From assembly GCA_910575775.1 (NCBI GenBank), contig CAJTEY010000002.1, positions 124,001-188,000 on the forward strand: 64,000 bases of DNA. Direction: 5' to 3'. The stretch is from Lachnospiraceae bacterium. GTDB taxonomy: Bacteria > Bacillota > Clostridia > Lachnospirales > Lachnospiraceae. Position 1 is the stretch's first letter. The number at the start of each line of letters is the position of its first letter. The notes below the pieces were generated by a model that was given only the letters and a program-made list of their open reading frames with translations, searched no databases and had not been told where the DNA came from. Shown here piece by piece: positions 55,324 to 64,000 of this stretch. Made by a program: the position numbers and the translations under genes.

Positions 55324-56253
55324 TTATATTTTGTCAGTATGATCCGCCACAATTCTATCATAAAGTTCACGGATATGCGCGCCCGAAGCCAATCCCTCCG
55401 AAAAGGCAGTCGCACTCCCGGCCGCCATGCCCATATAAAAGGCGTGACTGTAATCCTGTTTTTCAAGCCACCCGGCCACAAAGCCCGCCGCCATAGAATC
55501 TCCCGCGCCAACGCCGTTTATCAGCTTTCCCTCCGGTACAGGGGACTCAGACACACTGCCGTCCTCCGCCAGAAGCACCGCGCCCTGTCCCGCCAGAGAC
55601 ACAAGCACATTGCGCGCTCCCATCTCCTGCAGTTTTTCTGCGTAGGGCAGGACAGACGCTCTGTCCGTGAGGGTCACGCCAAAAATTTCACCAAGCTCGT
55701 GCTGGTTTGGTTTGACCAAGAACGGATGCATGGGCAGCGCTTTCACAAGTCCTTCCCCAGATACATCCACCACCGTCAAAACCCCGGCCGCCAGTCTCCC
55801 CATCATGCGCAGGTAAGTATCTTCCGGCAGGGAAGCCGGGATGCTCCCGGACAAAAACAGCACATCACCCGCCGCAAGCTCTGAAAGCCGCTCTTCCAAC
55901 AGCGCAGATTTCTCCGCCGAAATATCCGGCCCCTGTCCGTTGATCTCCGTTCCTTCCACCGACTGCAGTTTCACATTGATCCGGGTAAGCCCCTCATCCA
56001 AAAAGATCAGGCCGTTCCCTATGCCCCGCGCCGTAAGCTGCGCCGCCGCCTCCCGCCCGGTAAAACCTGCCACAAAGCCAAGGGCTGTGCTCTCCAGTCC
56101 GAGGTTATGCAGCACGGTGGACACGTTGATGCCTTTGCCGCCCACGGTCAGACACTCTGTCTCTGTGCGGTTGGTACAGCCCAGTCTGAAGTTTTCCACT
56201 GACACGGTATAATCCAGAGACGGATTTAAGGTTACGGTATAAATACGTTTCAT
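55324..56253 (-). CDS. fruK: PfkB-family sugar-phosphate kinase, 1-phosphofructokinase/tagatose-6-phosphate kinase type
   Basis: 309 residues from the ATG at 56253 (GAGG nine bases upstream). The family marks are NPSLDYTVSV, GGKGINVSTVLHNLG, VKPNQHELGEIF and the anion-hole motif NGVGAGDSMAAGFVAG. It phosphorylates a phosphohexose, probably fructose-1-phosphate. There is no fructose phosphotransferase gene beside it, and the substrate could be tagatose-6-phosphate. It follows the GGDEF gene by 49 bp and is likely co-transcribed with it, an odd pairing. Confidence 0.85.
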   Translation of the reverse strand: MKRIYTVTLNPSLDYTVSVENFRLGCTNRTETECLTVGGKGINVSTVLHNLGLESTALGFVAGFTGREAAAQLTARGIGNGLIFLDEGLTRINVKLQSVEGTEINGQGPDISAEKSALLEERLSELAAGDVLFLSGSIPASLPEDTYLRMMGRLAAGVLTVVDVSGEGLVKALPMHPFLVKPNQHELGEIFGVTLTDRASVLPYAEKLQEMGARNVLVSLAGQGAVLLAEDGSVSESPVPEGKLINGVGAGDSMAAGFVAGWLEKQDYSHAFYMGMAAGSATAFSEGLASGAHIRELYDRIVADHTDKI

Positions 56254-56302
56254 CTGCGCCATCCTCGCCACACTTGTGCTGCGCCATGTATTTGCAAGAC
56301 GC

Positions 56303-57640
56303 TTATCTTCTCCTGTCAATGCCGGCTTTTCGGTAATAGTCCGCCTTGTCCTCATACATCCGCGCCTCAGCCGCAGCCAGCACAGCACCGATCCCGGCAG
56401 TGTTGCTGCTCTTCCAGTCCGCACCCACCGCCATATTGACGGAAGACTCCGCCATAATTTCTTTCAGTTTCCCGACTCTCTCCTGAAAATCCGCCTCACT
56501 GATGCCTACACAAATCGCCAGCAGTTCGTCTCCCCCGATGCGGAACAGCTTGTAAGTATCCCCAAAAGCCGCTTTCATGCAGGCGCAGGAAGAGCAGATC
56601 AGATGGTCTCCCGCCGCATGCCCTTCGGCATCGTTCACCCGCTTTAAGCCCGTGATATCACCATAAACGATTCCCACACTCTCTTCCGGGCACATATTCT
56701 TCGTATACGCCTCCATAGCGTAACGGTTTCCGATCTGGGTAAGCTGGTCCAGATAGGACATCCGCTGCAGATTTCTGACCAGGTTGCGCATTTTCAGCAG
56801 GGATTCAATGAAATGCCCCATGATCTGCAGCAGTTCGGATATGTACTGTAGAGATGCCGCAGGCGGATTATCCACCCCGTAAAACCCAATCACCCTGCCG
56901 TCTTCATACAGCGGTACCACCGTAGTCGAACAGATATCCTGCTGTTTCAATATCTCATATTGAAGCGGATTCTTTGTCCTGATATCTTCGATATCCTTAA
57001 TTACCACACACCTGTCTTCCGAAAAGACACGATACCACCCATCACAGACTTCCGGAGGGAGATTCTGCAGATTATCCCTCTGTGGGATCACACCGTTTGC
57101 CGCCCACTCGTAGGTGTTGTCATCATGGCCCGCCGCATTTTTCTCAAAAATATAGACTCTCTCACCGCCCAGCGCCTTGCCAAGATACTCGATCACGATC
57201 TTTAAAGAAGCATCCGGGTCAGAGGCCTGCAGTGCGGTCCGCAGCGCTTCGTTGACCAGCGCCTCTCTGTTCTGATAGTCACGGATGACCTCATTGTGCC
57301 TGGTTTCCGCGCTGATATCAATGGCAATCTCTATGCGCAGCCGTCTTCCTTCCCTCTCTATAACAGTATCCTTCACCAGCATATGCCGATTGTAGACAGG
57401 ATTGTAATAACGCCACTCCTTAAACTGACCCGGGCAAAGCTCTCTGTTATTGCAGATCTCGCAGGGCGCGGAGGCATTTTGCAATACCTCGTAGCACTTC
57501 TTTCCTCTTGTCTGTTCCAGGGAAGTGAATCCGCAGATCGTGAGCGCCCTCCGATTCATATAGATAAATTCATAAGTATCCACGTCCGCAACGTAAACCA
57601 GCTCGTTCATATTCTCAAAAAATTCCCAGACAGGTTCCAT
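56303..57640 (-). CDS. PAS-GAF-GGDEF protein, probable diguanylate cyclase
   Basis: 445 residues. PAS domain at about 1-110, with a cysteine-rich stretch (Cys49, 60, 63, 69). A GAF domain covers about 125-285, and the GGDEF domain is at about 290-440. The signature reads RIGGDEL (369-373), where Phe is replaced by Leu; the metal-binding Asp328 (YGDITGLKRVND) is kept. An RxxD inhibition site is absent at the usual place. It could make c-di-GMP, which would bind the PilZ domain of the synthase at 21451-23790. No membrane helix, so it is cytoplasmic. RBS AAAGGAG. Confidence 0.88.
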   Translation of the reverse strand: MEPVWEFFENMNELVYVADVDTYEFIYMNRRALTICGFTSLEQTRGKKCYEVLQNASAPCEICNNRELCPGQFKEWRYYNPVYNRHMLVKDTVIEREGRRLRIEIAIDISAETRHNEVIRDYQNREALVNEALRTALQASDPDASLKIVIEYLGKALGGERVYIFEKNAAGHDDNTYEWAANGVIPQRDNLQNLPPEVCDGWYRVFSEDRCVVIKDIEDIRTKNPLQYEILKQQDICSTTVVPLYEDGRVIGFYGVDNPPAASLQYISELLQIMGHFIESLLKMRNLVRNLQRMSYLDQLTQIGNRYAMEAYTKNMCPEESVGIVYGDITGLKRVNDAEGHAAGDHLICSSCACMKAAFGDTYKLFRIGGDELLAICVGISEADFQERVGKLKEIMAESSVNMAVGADWKSSNTAGIGAVLAAAEARMYEDKADYYRKAGIDRRR

Positions 57641-57807
57641 CTATGCTTTTTCTCCTTTAACGGTCTGTTCTCTCATGTCCACATGTAAACCGGTCAATGA
57701 GCATCTTTTGGAAGGCAGCCTGTCAAGACTGCCTAAACTGCGCTAATTATACCACAGGGCAGAGAACAAATCCATGAAAGAAGCATATGTTTCTCTTCAT
57801 CCGCTTC

Positions 57808-59352
57808 CTATAAGCGGTAAATTCCTGCCGAACAGGGAGCAGCCGCAAAACCTCCCTCAGCCCCTTCGATCCTGCCCCCAATCGTGTAGAGCGCTTCGCC
57901 GGGTTTTACGTCAACGCTTAAGGGCTGCTTCCGATCCGAGGGATTGATGATCACAAGCAGTTTCTCGTTTTCGGTTTTGCGTACAAATGCAAGCGGGTAA
58001 TTGTCTCCCTGCAAAAATTCGATTTCCCCGTCGTTTCGCAGTGCCTCGTGGGATTGTCTGAACGTAATCAGACGTTTCACCTCACTGTAAAGGGAATCCG
58101 CATCCCCGATCTGTGCCTCCACGGTAGGACGATCCGAAGCGCTGTCCTGCGCAACATAAAGCATATCAGGCTTCGCCGCAGAAAAGCCGGCATTTAAGGA
58201 AGCATCCCACTGCATGGGGGAGCGGGATCCCGTCCGCTCATAACCGCCCTCCACCGAGTGCAGGTCTTCCACATACCGCATCCCGATTTCATCACCGTAA
58301 TAGATGAAAGGGGCGCCGGGCATAGTCAGAAGGAACGCAAAAGCCAGTTTCATCTCCTCTTTGTCAAGCCGTCTTGCCAGTCTGTCCATATCGTGATTGC
58401 CGGAAGGAATGCAGATCAGTCCGCCGCACGATTTCTCATAGCTCTCCTTGTATTTCTCCCAGAACGCGCCGATTTCTCCCTTCCCTCTTCTGGAAAACCA
58501 GGGTTCCTCACAGCGGAACAAGTCGTTGTAATGGGAAGGCCCGAAATGCAGCAGGAAATCCATGTGAAAACCGCCTGCCAGGGACTTGTCCGGCTCGCCC
58601 CACTCGGAAACCATCACCGCAGCAGGAAATTCCTGATCCAGAAAGGCCCTGATATCCTGCCAGAGTCTGATCGTCCCCTTGCTGTCCTCGTCATTCTTCA
58701 CAAGGGATCCTGCCATATCCACGCGGAAGCCGTCACAGCCGGCCTGCAGCCAGAAGCGCATCACTTCCTTCATCGCCTCTCTCGTAGCAAGAGGCCCCGG
58801 TGCATCCATTGCCTGCTGCCATTTTTTCTCGGGATCAGGCTTGTAATATCCATAGTTCAGGGCAGGCTGATGGGAGAAGAAATTGACCCCGCACGCGCCC
58901 ACGCGCTCCGAAATCCCCTTAAGGGCGTTCATCCCGTCCGGCGCCTCCCAGGTACTGTCCGTCCATACATAGCGGTCCGTATAGGCGTTTTTCTCCGCCT
59001 TCATGGACTCCCTGAACCATTTATGGTTCACCGAAGTGTGTCCCGGCACAAGATCCAGAAGCACATGCATATCCCTCTTGTGCGCCTCCTGAAAGAGCCT
59101 CACCAGATCCTCATTCGTCCCGTAACGGGGCGCAACCGTAAAATAGTCCTCCACATCATAGCCCGCGTCATAAAACGGCGACTGGAAGCAGGGATTCAGC
59201 CAGAGAGCATTACAGCCAAGCTCCTTAATATAATCCAGTTTTTCAATGATGCCCTGTATATCACCAATGCCGTCAGCGTTGGTGTCATTGAAAGACTGCG
59301 GATAAATTTCATAAAAAATTGCTGTGTTGAGCCAGTTCGGTCTGCCTGCCAT
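57808..59352 (-). CDS. GH13 alpha-glycosidase
   Basis: 514 residues from the ATG at 59352 (AGGAGG upstream). Barrel motifs: DLVPGHTSVNH, the nucleophile Asp in GFRVDMAGS, acid/base Glu in VMVSEWGEP and the Asp in PSGNHDMDR. FIYYGDEIGMRY and YERTGSRSPMQW are typical of the oligo-1,6-glucosidase/trehalose-synthase-like group. It is cytoplasmic, lacking a signal. It probably hydrolyses short alpha-glucosides. It is a single gene with its own promoter and inverted repeat at 59388-59454. Confidence 0.9.
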   Translation of the reverse strand: MAGRPNWLNTAIFYEIYPQSFNDTNADGIGDIQGIIEKLDYIKELGCNALWLNPCFQSPFYDAGYDVEDYFTVAPRYGTNEDLVRLFQEAHKRDMHVLLDLVPGHTSVNHKWFRESMKAEKNAYTDRYVWTDSTWEAPDGMNALKGISERVGACGVNFFSHQPALNYGYYKPDPEKKWQQAMDAPGPLATREAMKEVMRFWLQAGCDGFRVDMAGSLVKNDEDSKGTIRLWQDIRAFLDQEFPAAVMVSEWGEPDKSLAGGFHMDFLLHFGPSHYNDLFRCEEPWFSRRGKGEIGAFWEKYKESYEKSCGGLICIPSGNHDMDRLARRLDKEEMKLAFAFLLTMPGAPFIYYGDEIGMRYVEDLHSVEGGYERTGSRSPMQWDASLNAGFSAAKPDMLYVAQDSASDRPTVEAQIGDADSLYSEVKRLITFRQSHEALRNDGEIEFLQGDNYPLAFVRKTENEKLLVIINPSDRKQPLSVDVKPGEALYTIGGRIEGAEGGFAAAPCSAGIYRL

Positions 59353-59387
59353 AGTAGGTTCCTCCTCTATCTGTGTTATCCTTGTTT

Positions 59388-59409
59388 CAGGGAACATACC
59401 CGTTCCCTG
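59388..59409. promoter_or_regulatory. Inverted repeat CAGGGAAC-ATACCC-GTTCCCTG before the GH13 gene
   Basis: Perfect 8-bp arms, 6-bp centre, about 10-31 bases after the predicted start. It may be an operator for a sugar-responsive repressor or a leader hairpin. Confidence 0.5.
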
Positions 59410-59425
59410 TTATCTCTTTTTCAAC

Positions 59426-59454
59426 ACAATACTCGCAGAAATCATCAAAAACAA
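59426..59454 (-). promoter_or_regulatory. Promoter of the GH13 gene
   Basis: Minus-strand TTGTTT (59449-59454), 17-bp spacer, TATTGT (59426-59431). Confidence 0.55.
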
Positions 59455-59510
59455 TCCCGAACACTATCATATACTGATACTATTCTATCATGTGAGGTTG
59501 AGGTATGTGC

Positions 59511-59524
59511 CGTGCCCGGGCACG
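59511..59524. repeat. Perfect 14-bp palindrome after mfd
   Basis: CGTGCCCGGGCACG immediately downstream of the mfd stop. No T tract on the minus side, so it is an uncertain terminator. Confidence 0.35.
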
Positions 59525-59525
59525 A

Positions 59526-62500
59526 TCATACCAGCATCTCCTCCATCCTCGAAAGCGCATCCCGCGTCAAAGTAAGCAGTGTTTCCTCGTCCTTCTCAAT
59601 CACCCCGCATTTTCTGTAATGCAGGTAAAAGGTAGGATCGCCCTTCGGATCAAACCGCAGTCTCCCACCGTAATCTGCTATGAGGAGCGGAATATTTTCC
59701 ACCCGGATCGGCGCGTCCGGCCGCAGGGTAAAACTGATCCTCTCGTTTTTGCCCTTCACCTCCGGCATATACAGCCTGTGGGCATGGGAACGGATCAGCG
59801 CAATCCGAAGAAGATTTCCCACCGACTTCGGAATCTGACCAAAGCGGTCGAGAAGCTCCTCCCGCATATCATCGCACTCCCGCTCGTTCTCAATCCCCGC
59901 TATCCGCTTATAGATATCCAGCTTCTGCACCTCGTTCACAATATAGGCAGGCGGGATGTAAGCGTCCACATCCAGATCCACAAGGGTATTGAAGTCCTCT
60001 ATCACGGAAATGCCCTTCTTCGTCTTGACAGCCTCGTTTAACATCTTGCAGTAGAGATCATACCCCACTGCCTGCATATGGCCGTGCTGGCTCTTGCCGA
60101 GAAGACTGCCCGCGCCGCGTATCTCCAGATCTCGCATGGCAATCTTAAAGCCGCTCCCCAGTTCCGTAAATTCCCGGATGGCCTCAAGCCGCTTCTCCGC
60201 CACCTCCTTGAGTACCTTATCCCGCTTATACATGAGGAAAGCGTAAGCCGTCCGATTGGAACGCCCCACGCGGCCTCTGAGCTGATAGAGCTGGGATAAT
60301 CCCATCTGATCCGAGTCGTGAATGATTATGGTATTGACATTGGAAATGTCCAGCCCCGTCTCAATGATGGTCGTGGACACCAGCACATCGATCTCCCCGT
60401 TCACGAAATCAAACATGATCCGCTCCAGTTCCGCTTCCTTCATCTGGCCGTGGGCGAACGCCACATTGGCCTCCGGCACCAGGTCTCCGATGGCCGCCGC
60501 CACATCCGCAATATTGTTGACCCGGTTATAGACGTAGTAAACCTGTCCCTCCCTGGCAAGCTCCCTGACAATGGCCTCTCTGACCATCTCCTCGTTATAT
60601 TCGCAGACAAAGGTCTGAATCGGCAGCCTGTCCTCAGGCGCCTCCTCCAGCACGCTCATATCCCGTATTCCCACCAGACTCATGTGGAGCGTCCGTGGAA
60701 TAGGTGTTGCCGTCAGAGTCAGCACATCCACATTTTCCTTCAATTTCTTGATCTTTTCCTTGTGGGCCACGCCGAAACGCTGTTCCTCGTCAATGATCAG
60801 AAGTCCAAGATCTTTGTATTCCACATCTGCGGAAAGCACGCGGTGCGTGCCGATCACAATATCCACCATACCCTTCTTTAAGTCCGCAATCGTCTTCTTC
60901 TGCTCCGCAGCCGTGCGAAACCTGGAAAGCAGGTCGACCCGCACGGGGAAGTCCTTCATTCTCTGCACAAAGGTGTGATAATGCTGCTGGGCCAGAATGG
61001 TGGTGGGCACCAGATAAACCACCTGTTTATTTTCCTGCACCGCCTTAAAAGCCGCGCGGATGGCGATCTCGGTCTTGCCATAACCCACGTCTCCGCAGAC
61101 AAGGCGATCCATGATTTTTTCGCTCTCCATGTCCTCCTTGGCCGCCGCGATGGCCAGCATCTGATCCTCCGTCTCCTCAAAGGGAAACATCTCCTCGAAC
61201 TCCCTCTGCCAGACCGTATCCGGCCCGTAGCAGTACCCTTTTCCGTTCTGTCTGGCGGCGTAAAGCTGCACCAGATCCCCGGCGATCTCCTCCACCGCCG
61301 TGCGCACTTTGGACTTGGTTCTGGCCCATTCCTGTGTCCCGAGCTTGTTCAGCTTCGGCTTTGTGCCGCCGTCCGCCGAAGCATATTTCTGGATCACGTC
61401 AAGGCCTGTCGCCAGCACATAGAGAACACCGCCGTCCCGGTAGGAGATCTTCATGTAATCTTTCACCACATGTTCTACTTCCACCTTTTCAATGCCCTGA
61501 TAAACCCCCAGGCCGTGGCTCTCATGCACCACATAGTCTCCCACTTTCAGATCATTAAAATTGTTGATCTTCTGGCCTTCATATACTTTTTTCTTTCTCT
61601 TTTTCTTCTTCTGTGCGCCAAAAATATCGCTCTCTGCAATCACCATAAACTGCAGAAGCGGATATTCAAAACCCTTTCGGACTCTCCCGTAAGCCGTCAT
61701 CACTTCCCCCGGCTGCACCTCACGCATGGGATCTTCCGAATAAAAGGCGTTCAACTCCTGATCCCGCAGATCCTCCGCCAGACGTTTGGCGCGTGTTCTC
61801 GACCCGGAAAGCAGCAGAATGCGGTACCCTTTTTTCTTATAATTTTTCAGATCCTTCACCAGCGCCTCAAAGCTGTTATTGTAAGAAGGCAGGCTCCTCG
61901 CCTGCACGGCAAACTTCTGCTCCGCCTTCACAAGCGGATTTTTCCCTTCCATCGAGGAAAGGCTCACAACCCGTCGGTTTTCCAGCCCTGCTGCCACTGA
62001 TGCCGAAGAAAACAGGACGTCCATCTGCCCCGGCAGAATATACCCCTTCTCTGCCCGGTGCGCCATGCTCTCCCGAAATTCCAGCTCCACCGCGCTCACA
62101 TGCTCTTTGATCCGCAGAGGCTCATCCAGAAAAACACATGCCTTCTCCCCGGCAAAGCAGTCCGCAAAGGAAGCGGTCTCCGGGTAAAAATAGCGCACAT
62201 AGCTGTCCAGATTGATCGCATTGTAAGAAATGCCAAGCTCCAGAAGCGTCTCCGCAAGCTCCCGTGTCTGCACCTCGATGCGGTGCGCCTCCTCGGTTTT
62301 CATCATCTTTCTGAGCGCTTCCGCCTGCTTTTTCGCCTCTTTTTGAATCTTCTTCAGACCCGCCGCAAGCTCATCCTTCGACAGAATAAGCTCTGTGACA
62401 GGATAGATGGACACCGCTTCCAGCTTCTCAATGGAGCGTTGGCTTAAAACGTCAAAGCTGCGGATTGATTCCACCTCATCCCCCCACAGCTCAACCCTGT

Positions 62501-63065
62501 ACGGATTTTCTTCCGTCAAATCAAAAATATCGACAATGCCGCCCCGGATGCTGAACTGTCCCGGCTCCTCCACCTGGTCGCACCGCTCATAGCCAAGCCC
62601 AGCCAGCGCGCCCGCCAGTTCATGTTCTTCCACGGGGGCCTGCCTGCTTATGGAAATCACATGCTTACACCAGTCTTCCAGAGACACCTGAGGCGCCATC
62701 AGCGCGTCAAATGTGGTGACTACGGTGAGCGGCACACCCTCCGCCATTCTGCGAAGAACTTTGATCCGCTCCTTGGTAAGCTGATTGCCGTGAATGTCTG
62801 CCTGAAAGAAAATGAGGTCTTTCGCAGGATACAACATGACATTTCTGTCATAAAATTGGTAATCCTCGTACAGTTCCTTCGCCCGCAGATCATTGAACGT
62901 GATAATCAGTTTCCGGCGAAAGCCCTCACCCAGCCCGTAAATCATATGCAGTTTTTGGGAATCTGCGCAGCCGCTCAGTGCGGCGGAAGTCTTTCCTCTT
63001 ACAAGCAGTTCCCGGATCTCTTCATATTCCCCCAGTTCCGAAAGGGGGGCAAGCAATGCTCTCAT
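59526..63065 (-). CDS. mfd: Transcription-repair coupling factor Mfd
   Basis: 1179 residues, the usual length. The N-terminal UvrB-like part spans about 1-420. The RNA-polymerase-interacting domain has KVGDYVVHESHGLGVYQGIE near residue 500. The helicase module has Walker A CGDVGYGKTEIA near 650, IIDEEQRFGV, TATPIPRTL and TTIIETGLDISN, and a C-terminal TRCF domain closes the protein. Mfd removes RNA polymerase stalled at lesions and recruits UvrA. It follows pth by 74 bp, and both follow spoVG, the common Clostridia order. Confidence 0.97.
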   Translation of the reverse strand: MRALLAPLSELGEYEEIRELLVRGKTSAALSGCADSQKLHMIYGLGEGFRRKLIITFNDLRAKELYEDYQFYDRNVMLYPAKDLIFFQADIHGNQLTKERIKVLRRMAEGVPLTVVTTFDALMAPQVSLEDWCKHVISISRQAPVEEHELAGALAGLGYERCDQVEEPGQFSIRGGIVDIFDLTEENPYRVELWGDEVESIRSFDVLSQRSIEKLEAVSIYPVTELILSKDELAAGLKKIQKEAKKQAEALRKMMKTEEAHRIEVQTRELAETLLELGISYNAINLDSYVRYFYPETASFADCFAGEKACVFLDEPLRIKEHVSAVELEFRESMAHRAEKGYILPGQMDVLFSSASVAAGLENRRVVSLSSMEGKNPLVKAEQKFAVQARSLPSYNNSFEALVKDLKNYKKKGYRILLLSGSRTRAKRLAEDLRDQELNAFYSEDPMREVQPGEVMTAYGRVRKGFEYPLLQFMVIAESDIFGAQKKKKRKKKVYEGQKINNFNDLKVGDYVVHESHGLGVYQGIEKVEVEHVVKDYMKISYRDGGVLYVLATGLDVIQKYASADGGTKPKLNKLGTQEWARTKSKVRTAVEEIAGDLVQLYAARQNGKGYCYGPDTVWQREFEEMFPFEETEDQMLAIAAAKEDMESEKIMDRLVCGDVGYGKTEIAIRAAFKAVQENKQVVYLVPTTILAQQHYHTFVQRMKDFPVRVDLLSRFRTAAEQKKTIADLKKGMVDIVIGTHRVLSADVEYKDLGLLIIDEEQRFGVAHKEKIKKLKENVDVLTLTATPIPRTLHMSLVGIRDMSVLEEAPEDRLPIQTFVCEYNEEMVREAIVRELAREGQVYYVYNRVNNIADVAAAIGDLVPEANVAFAHGQMKEAELERIMFDFVNGEIDVLVSTTIIETGLDISNVNTIIIHDSDQMGLSQLYQLRGRVGRSNRTAYAFLMYKRDKVLKEVAEKRLEAIREFTELGSGFKIAMRDLEIRGAGSLLGKSQHGHMQAVGYDLYCKMLNEAVKTKKGISVIEDFNTLVDLDVDAYIPPAYIVNEVQKLDIYKRIAGIENERECDDMREELLDRFGQIPKSVGNLLRIALIRSHAHRLYMPEVKGKNERISFTLRPDAPIRVENIPLLIADYGGRLRFDPKGDPTFYLHYRKCGVIEKDEETLLTLTRDALSRMEEMLV

Positions 63066-63139
63066 GCAAACCTCTTTCTCTCTCTATAACTGTCTTTATA
63101 TCCAATACCGCCTGTGCTTCGGTTTCTTTGAATGGCCAG

Positions 63140-63739
63140 TCACGCGCCTTCTTTCTCTTTCTTCGGCGGGCGTTTGCGCACATTATACTTGTTCATGGCG
63201 GCGTCCGGGCCTTCCACCATCATCGTCTCTATGGCAAGCACTGCGGTTCTCGCGCTCTCGTTCATCACTTCCCGCTCCTGCGCGGAAAAATGTCCCAACA
63301 CATAATCCGCCAGATCCATCTGCGGCGGTTTTTCGCCCACGCCCATCCGCACCCGGATAAACTCGTCATGTCCCAGGTGCATAATGATATTTTTCAGGCC
63401 GTTGTGTCCCCCGTCACTGCCCCGCTTGCGCATGCGGATCTGCCCCATGTCGAGACTCACATCGTCCGAAATCACAATCAGTTCGCTCTTCTCGTCCACT
63501 TTATAAAAGTCTATGACACTGCGGATGCTCTCACCACTCAAATTCATGTAGGTAAGCGGCTTTACCAGAACCACTTTCTGCCCTGCGGCAATCCCTTTTC
63601 CGATGACCGCCTTGTGCTTTTTTTCTCCCAGCACGATATCGTTCTTTTCCGCGATCGCATCAATCACATCAAAGCCGATGTTGTGTCTCGTATTCATATA
63701 TTTTTTTTCCGGGTTTCCCAGACCTGCAATAATGTACAT
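63140..63739 (-). CDS. pth: Peptidyl-tRNA hydrolase
   Basis: 199 residues. It frees stalled peptidyl-tRNA. Family residues include Asn9 and His19 in YMNTRHNIGFDVID, and SDDVSLDMGQIRMRKRGSDGGHNGLKN. The C-terminus (KRPPKKEKEGA) adds a short basic tail. GAGG is upstream of the ATG. It is followed by mfd; the spoVG terminator is upstream. Confidence 0.96.
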   Translation of the reverse strand: MYIIAGLGNPEKKYMNTRHNIGFDVIDAIAEKNDIVLGEKKHKAVIGKGIAAGQKVVLVKPLTYMNLSGESIRSVIDFYKVDEKSELIVISDDVSLDMGQIRMRKRGSDGGHNGLKNIIMHLGHDEFIRVRMGVGEKPPQMDLADYVLGHFSAQEREVMNESARTAVLAIETMMVEGPDAAMNKYNVRKRPPKKEKEGA

Positions 63740-63786
63740 AGATACCTCGATTCTAAATCCTTTTACGAGTATTACGGGGATAAAGA

Positions 63787-63808
63787 AAAGGACGCTTCCG
63801 CGTCCTTT
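63787..63808 (-). terminator. Terminator of spoVG
   Basis: Nine-base stem AAAGGACGC/GCGTCCTTT with loop TTCC, followed on the minus strand by a T-rich tail, 16 bp past the spoVG stop. Confidence 0.85.
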
Positions 63809-63823
63809 CCCAGTCGCACTGCT

Positions 63824-64000
63824 TTACTCACTGTTCGGTTCTAAAAGCGCATTCTCATAGCTTTCCAGAATAATTCTCTGGATTCTGTCCCGAGTCTCAG
63901 AATTGATCGGATGCGCAATATCACGGTACTCGCCATCCGACGCCTTCTTACTCGGCATAGCTATGAACAGGCCCTTCTCGCCTTCAATTACCTTAATGTC
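63824..64000 (-). CDS. spoVG: Septation/sporulation protein SpoVG, 3' part only
   Basis: The last 58 residues are visible; the gene continues past the right edge. The visible residues match the strongly conserved SpoVG core: [19 protein letters not shown], then [16 protein letters not shown], and a short acidic tail. SpoVG is a small nucleic-acid-binding regulator of sporulation and cell division. A terminator follows it. Confidence 0.93.
   Translation of the reverse strand, partial: DIKVIEGEKGLFIAMPSKKASDGEYRDIAHPINSETRDRIQRIILESYENALLEPNSE

Noticed and set aside
55144..55884. 246-residue plus-strand frame over the gap at 55091-55323
   Set aside because: Most of it is antisense to the PfkB kinase gene and no ribosome binding site is present.
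58258..59619. 453-residue open frame on the plus strand
   Set aside because: Antisense to the GH13 gene and crosses its promoter.

Overview
The window is chromosomal DNA of a spore-forming member of the Clostridia, most likely a Lachnospiraceae. The signs are SpoVG and SpoVT, a T-box before ileS, strong AGGAGG ribosome binding sites, TTGACA/TATAAT promoters, degenerate prolipoprotein signals and a typical Clostridia pth-mfd pair downstream of spoVG. There are no rRNA or tRNA genes, insertion sequences, phage genes or CRISPR arrays. Coding density is high and most genes lie on the minus strand.

Layout, left to right. 1-4.6 kb: a truncated Hsp70 gene behind a giant TPR protein whose J-like N-terminus lacks HPD. 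4.7-11 kb: glycogen phosphorylase, then isoleucyl-tRNA synthetase with its T-box leader. 11.1-30.6 kb: a collinear run of 17 minus-strand genes headed by a clean promoter at 30599-30627. It encodes a cellulose-synthase-like, c-di-GMP (PilZ) type exopolysaccharide machine with MBOAT and DHHW acetylation proteins. Two separate VTC-DUF4956-CotH triads flank this core. A GH5 glucanase, a secreted calcium-loop protein, an OmpR-type two-component system, a second secreted protein and an amidase-deacetylase fusion follow. Two unexplained non-coding elements sit in front of the last gene: eight CAT triplets spaced exactly 11 bp apart, and a multi-hairpin leader that hides the ribosome binding site.

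30.7-38.3 kb: N-acetylglucosamine-kinase-like gene, divergent LacI regulator plus GH4 6-phospho-glycosidase, nicotinate phosphoribosyltransferase, spoVT, a nitroreductase and a beta-carbonic anhydrase. 38.3-48.3 kb: a complete AI-2 uptake and processing locus in the enterobacterial order, lsrACDBF with divergent lsrRK; no lsrG is seen, and a cupin and an AEC-family transporter follow lsrK. 48.3-52.4 kb: ddl, a membrane-anchored MurF-like ligase, an alpha/beta hydrolase and a separate 33-residue ORF. 52.5-57.6 kb: a coiled-coil protein, a LytTR/GHKL two-component pair without peptide genes, a PfkB sugar kinase and a PAS-GAF-GGDEF protein. 57.8-64 kb: a GH13 glucosidase, mfd, pth and the 3' part of spoVG.

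How the parts may work together: the GGDEF protein could feed the PilZ domain of the synthase. The CotH/VTC/DUF4956 sets could phosphorylate or decorate the surface polymer or its proteins. The embedded two-component system could sense the envelope and drive the peptidoglycan enzyme through the 11-bp array. These links are inference. Start codons were moved inward where a ribosome binding site clearly favoured an internal codon.
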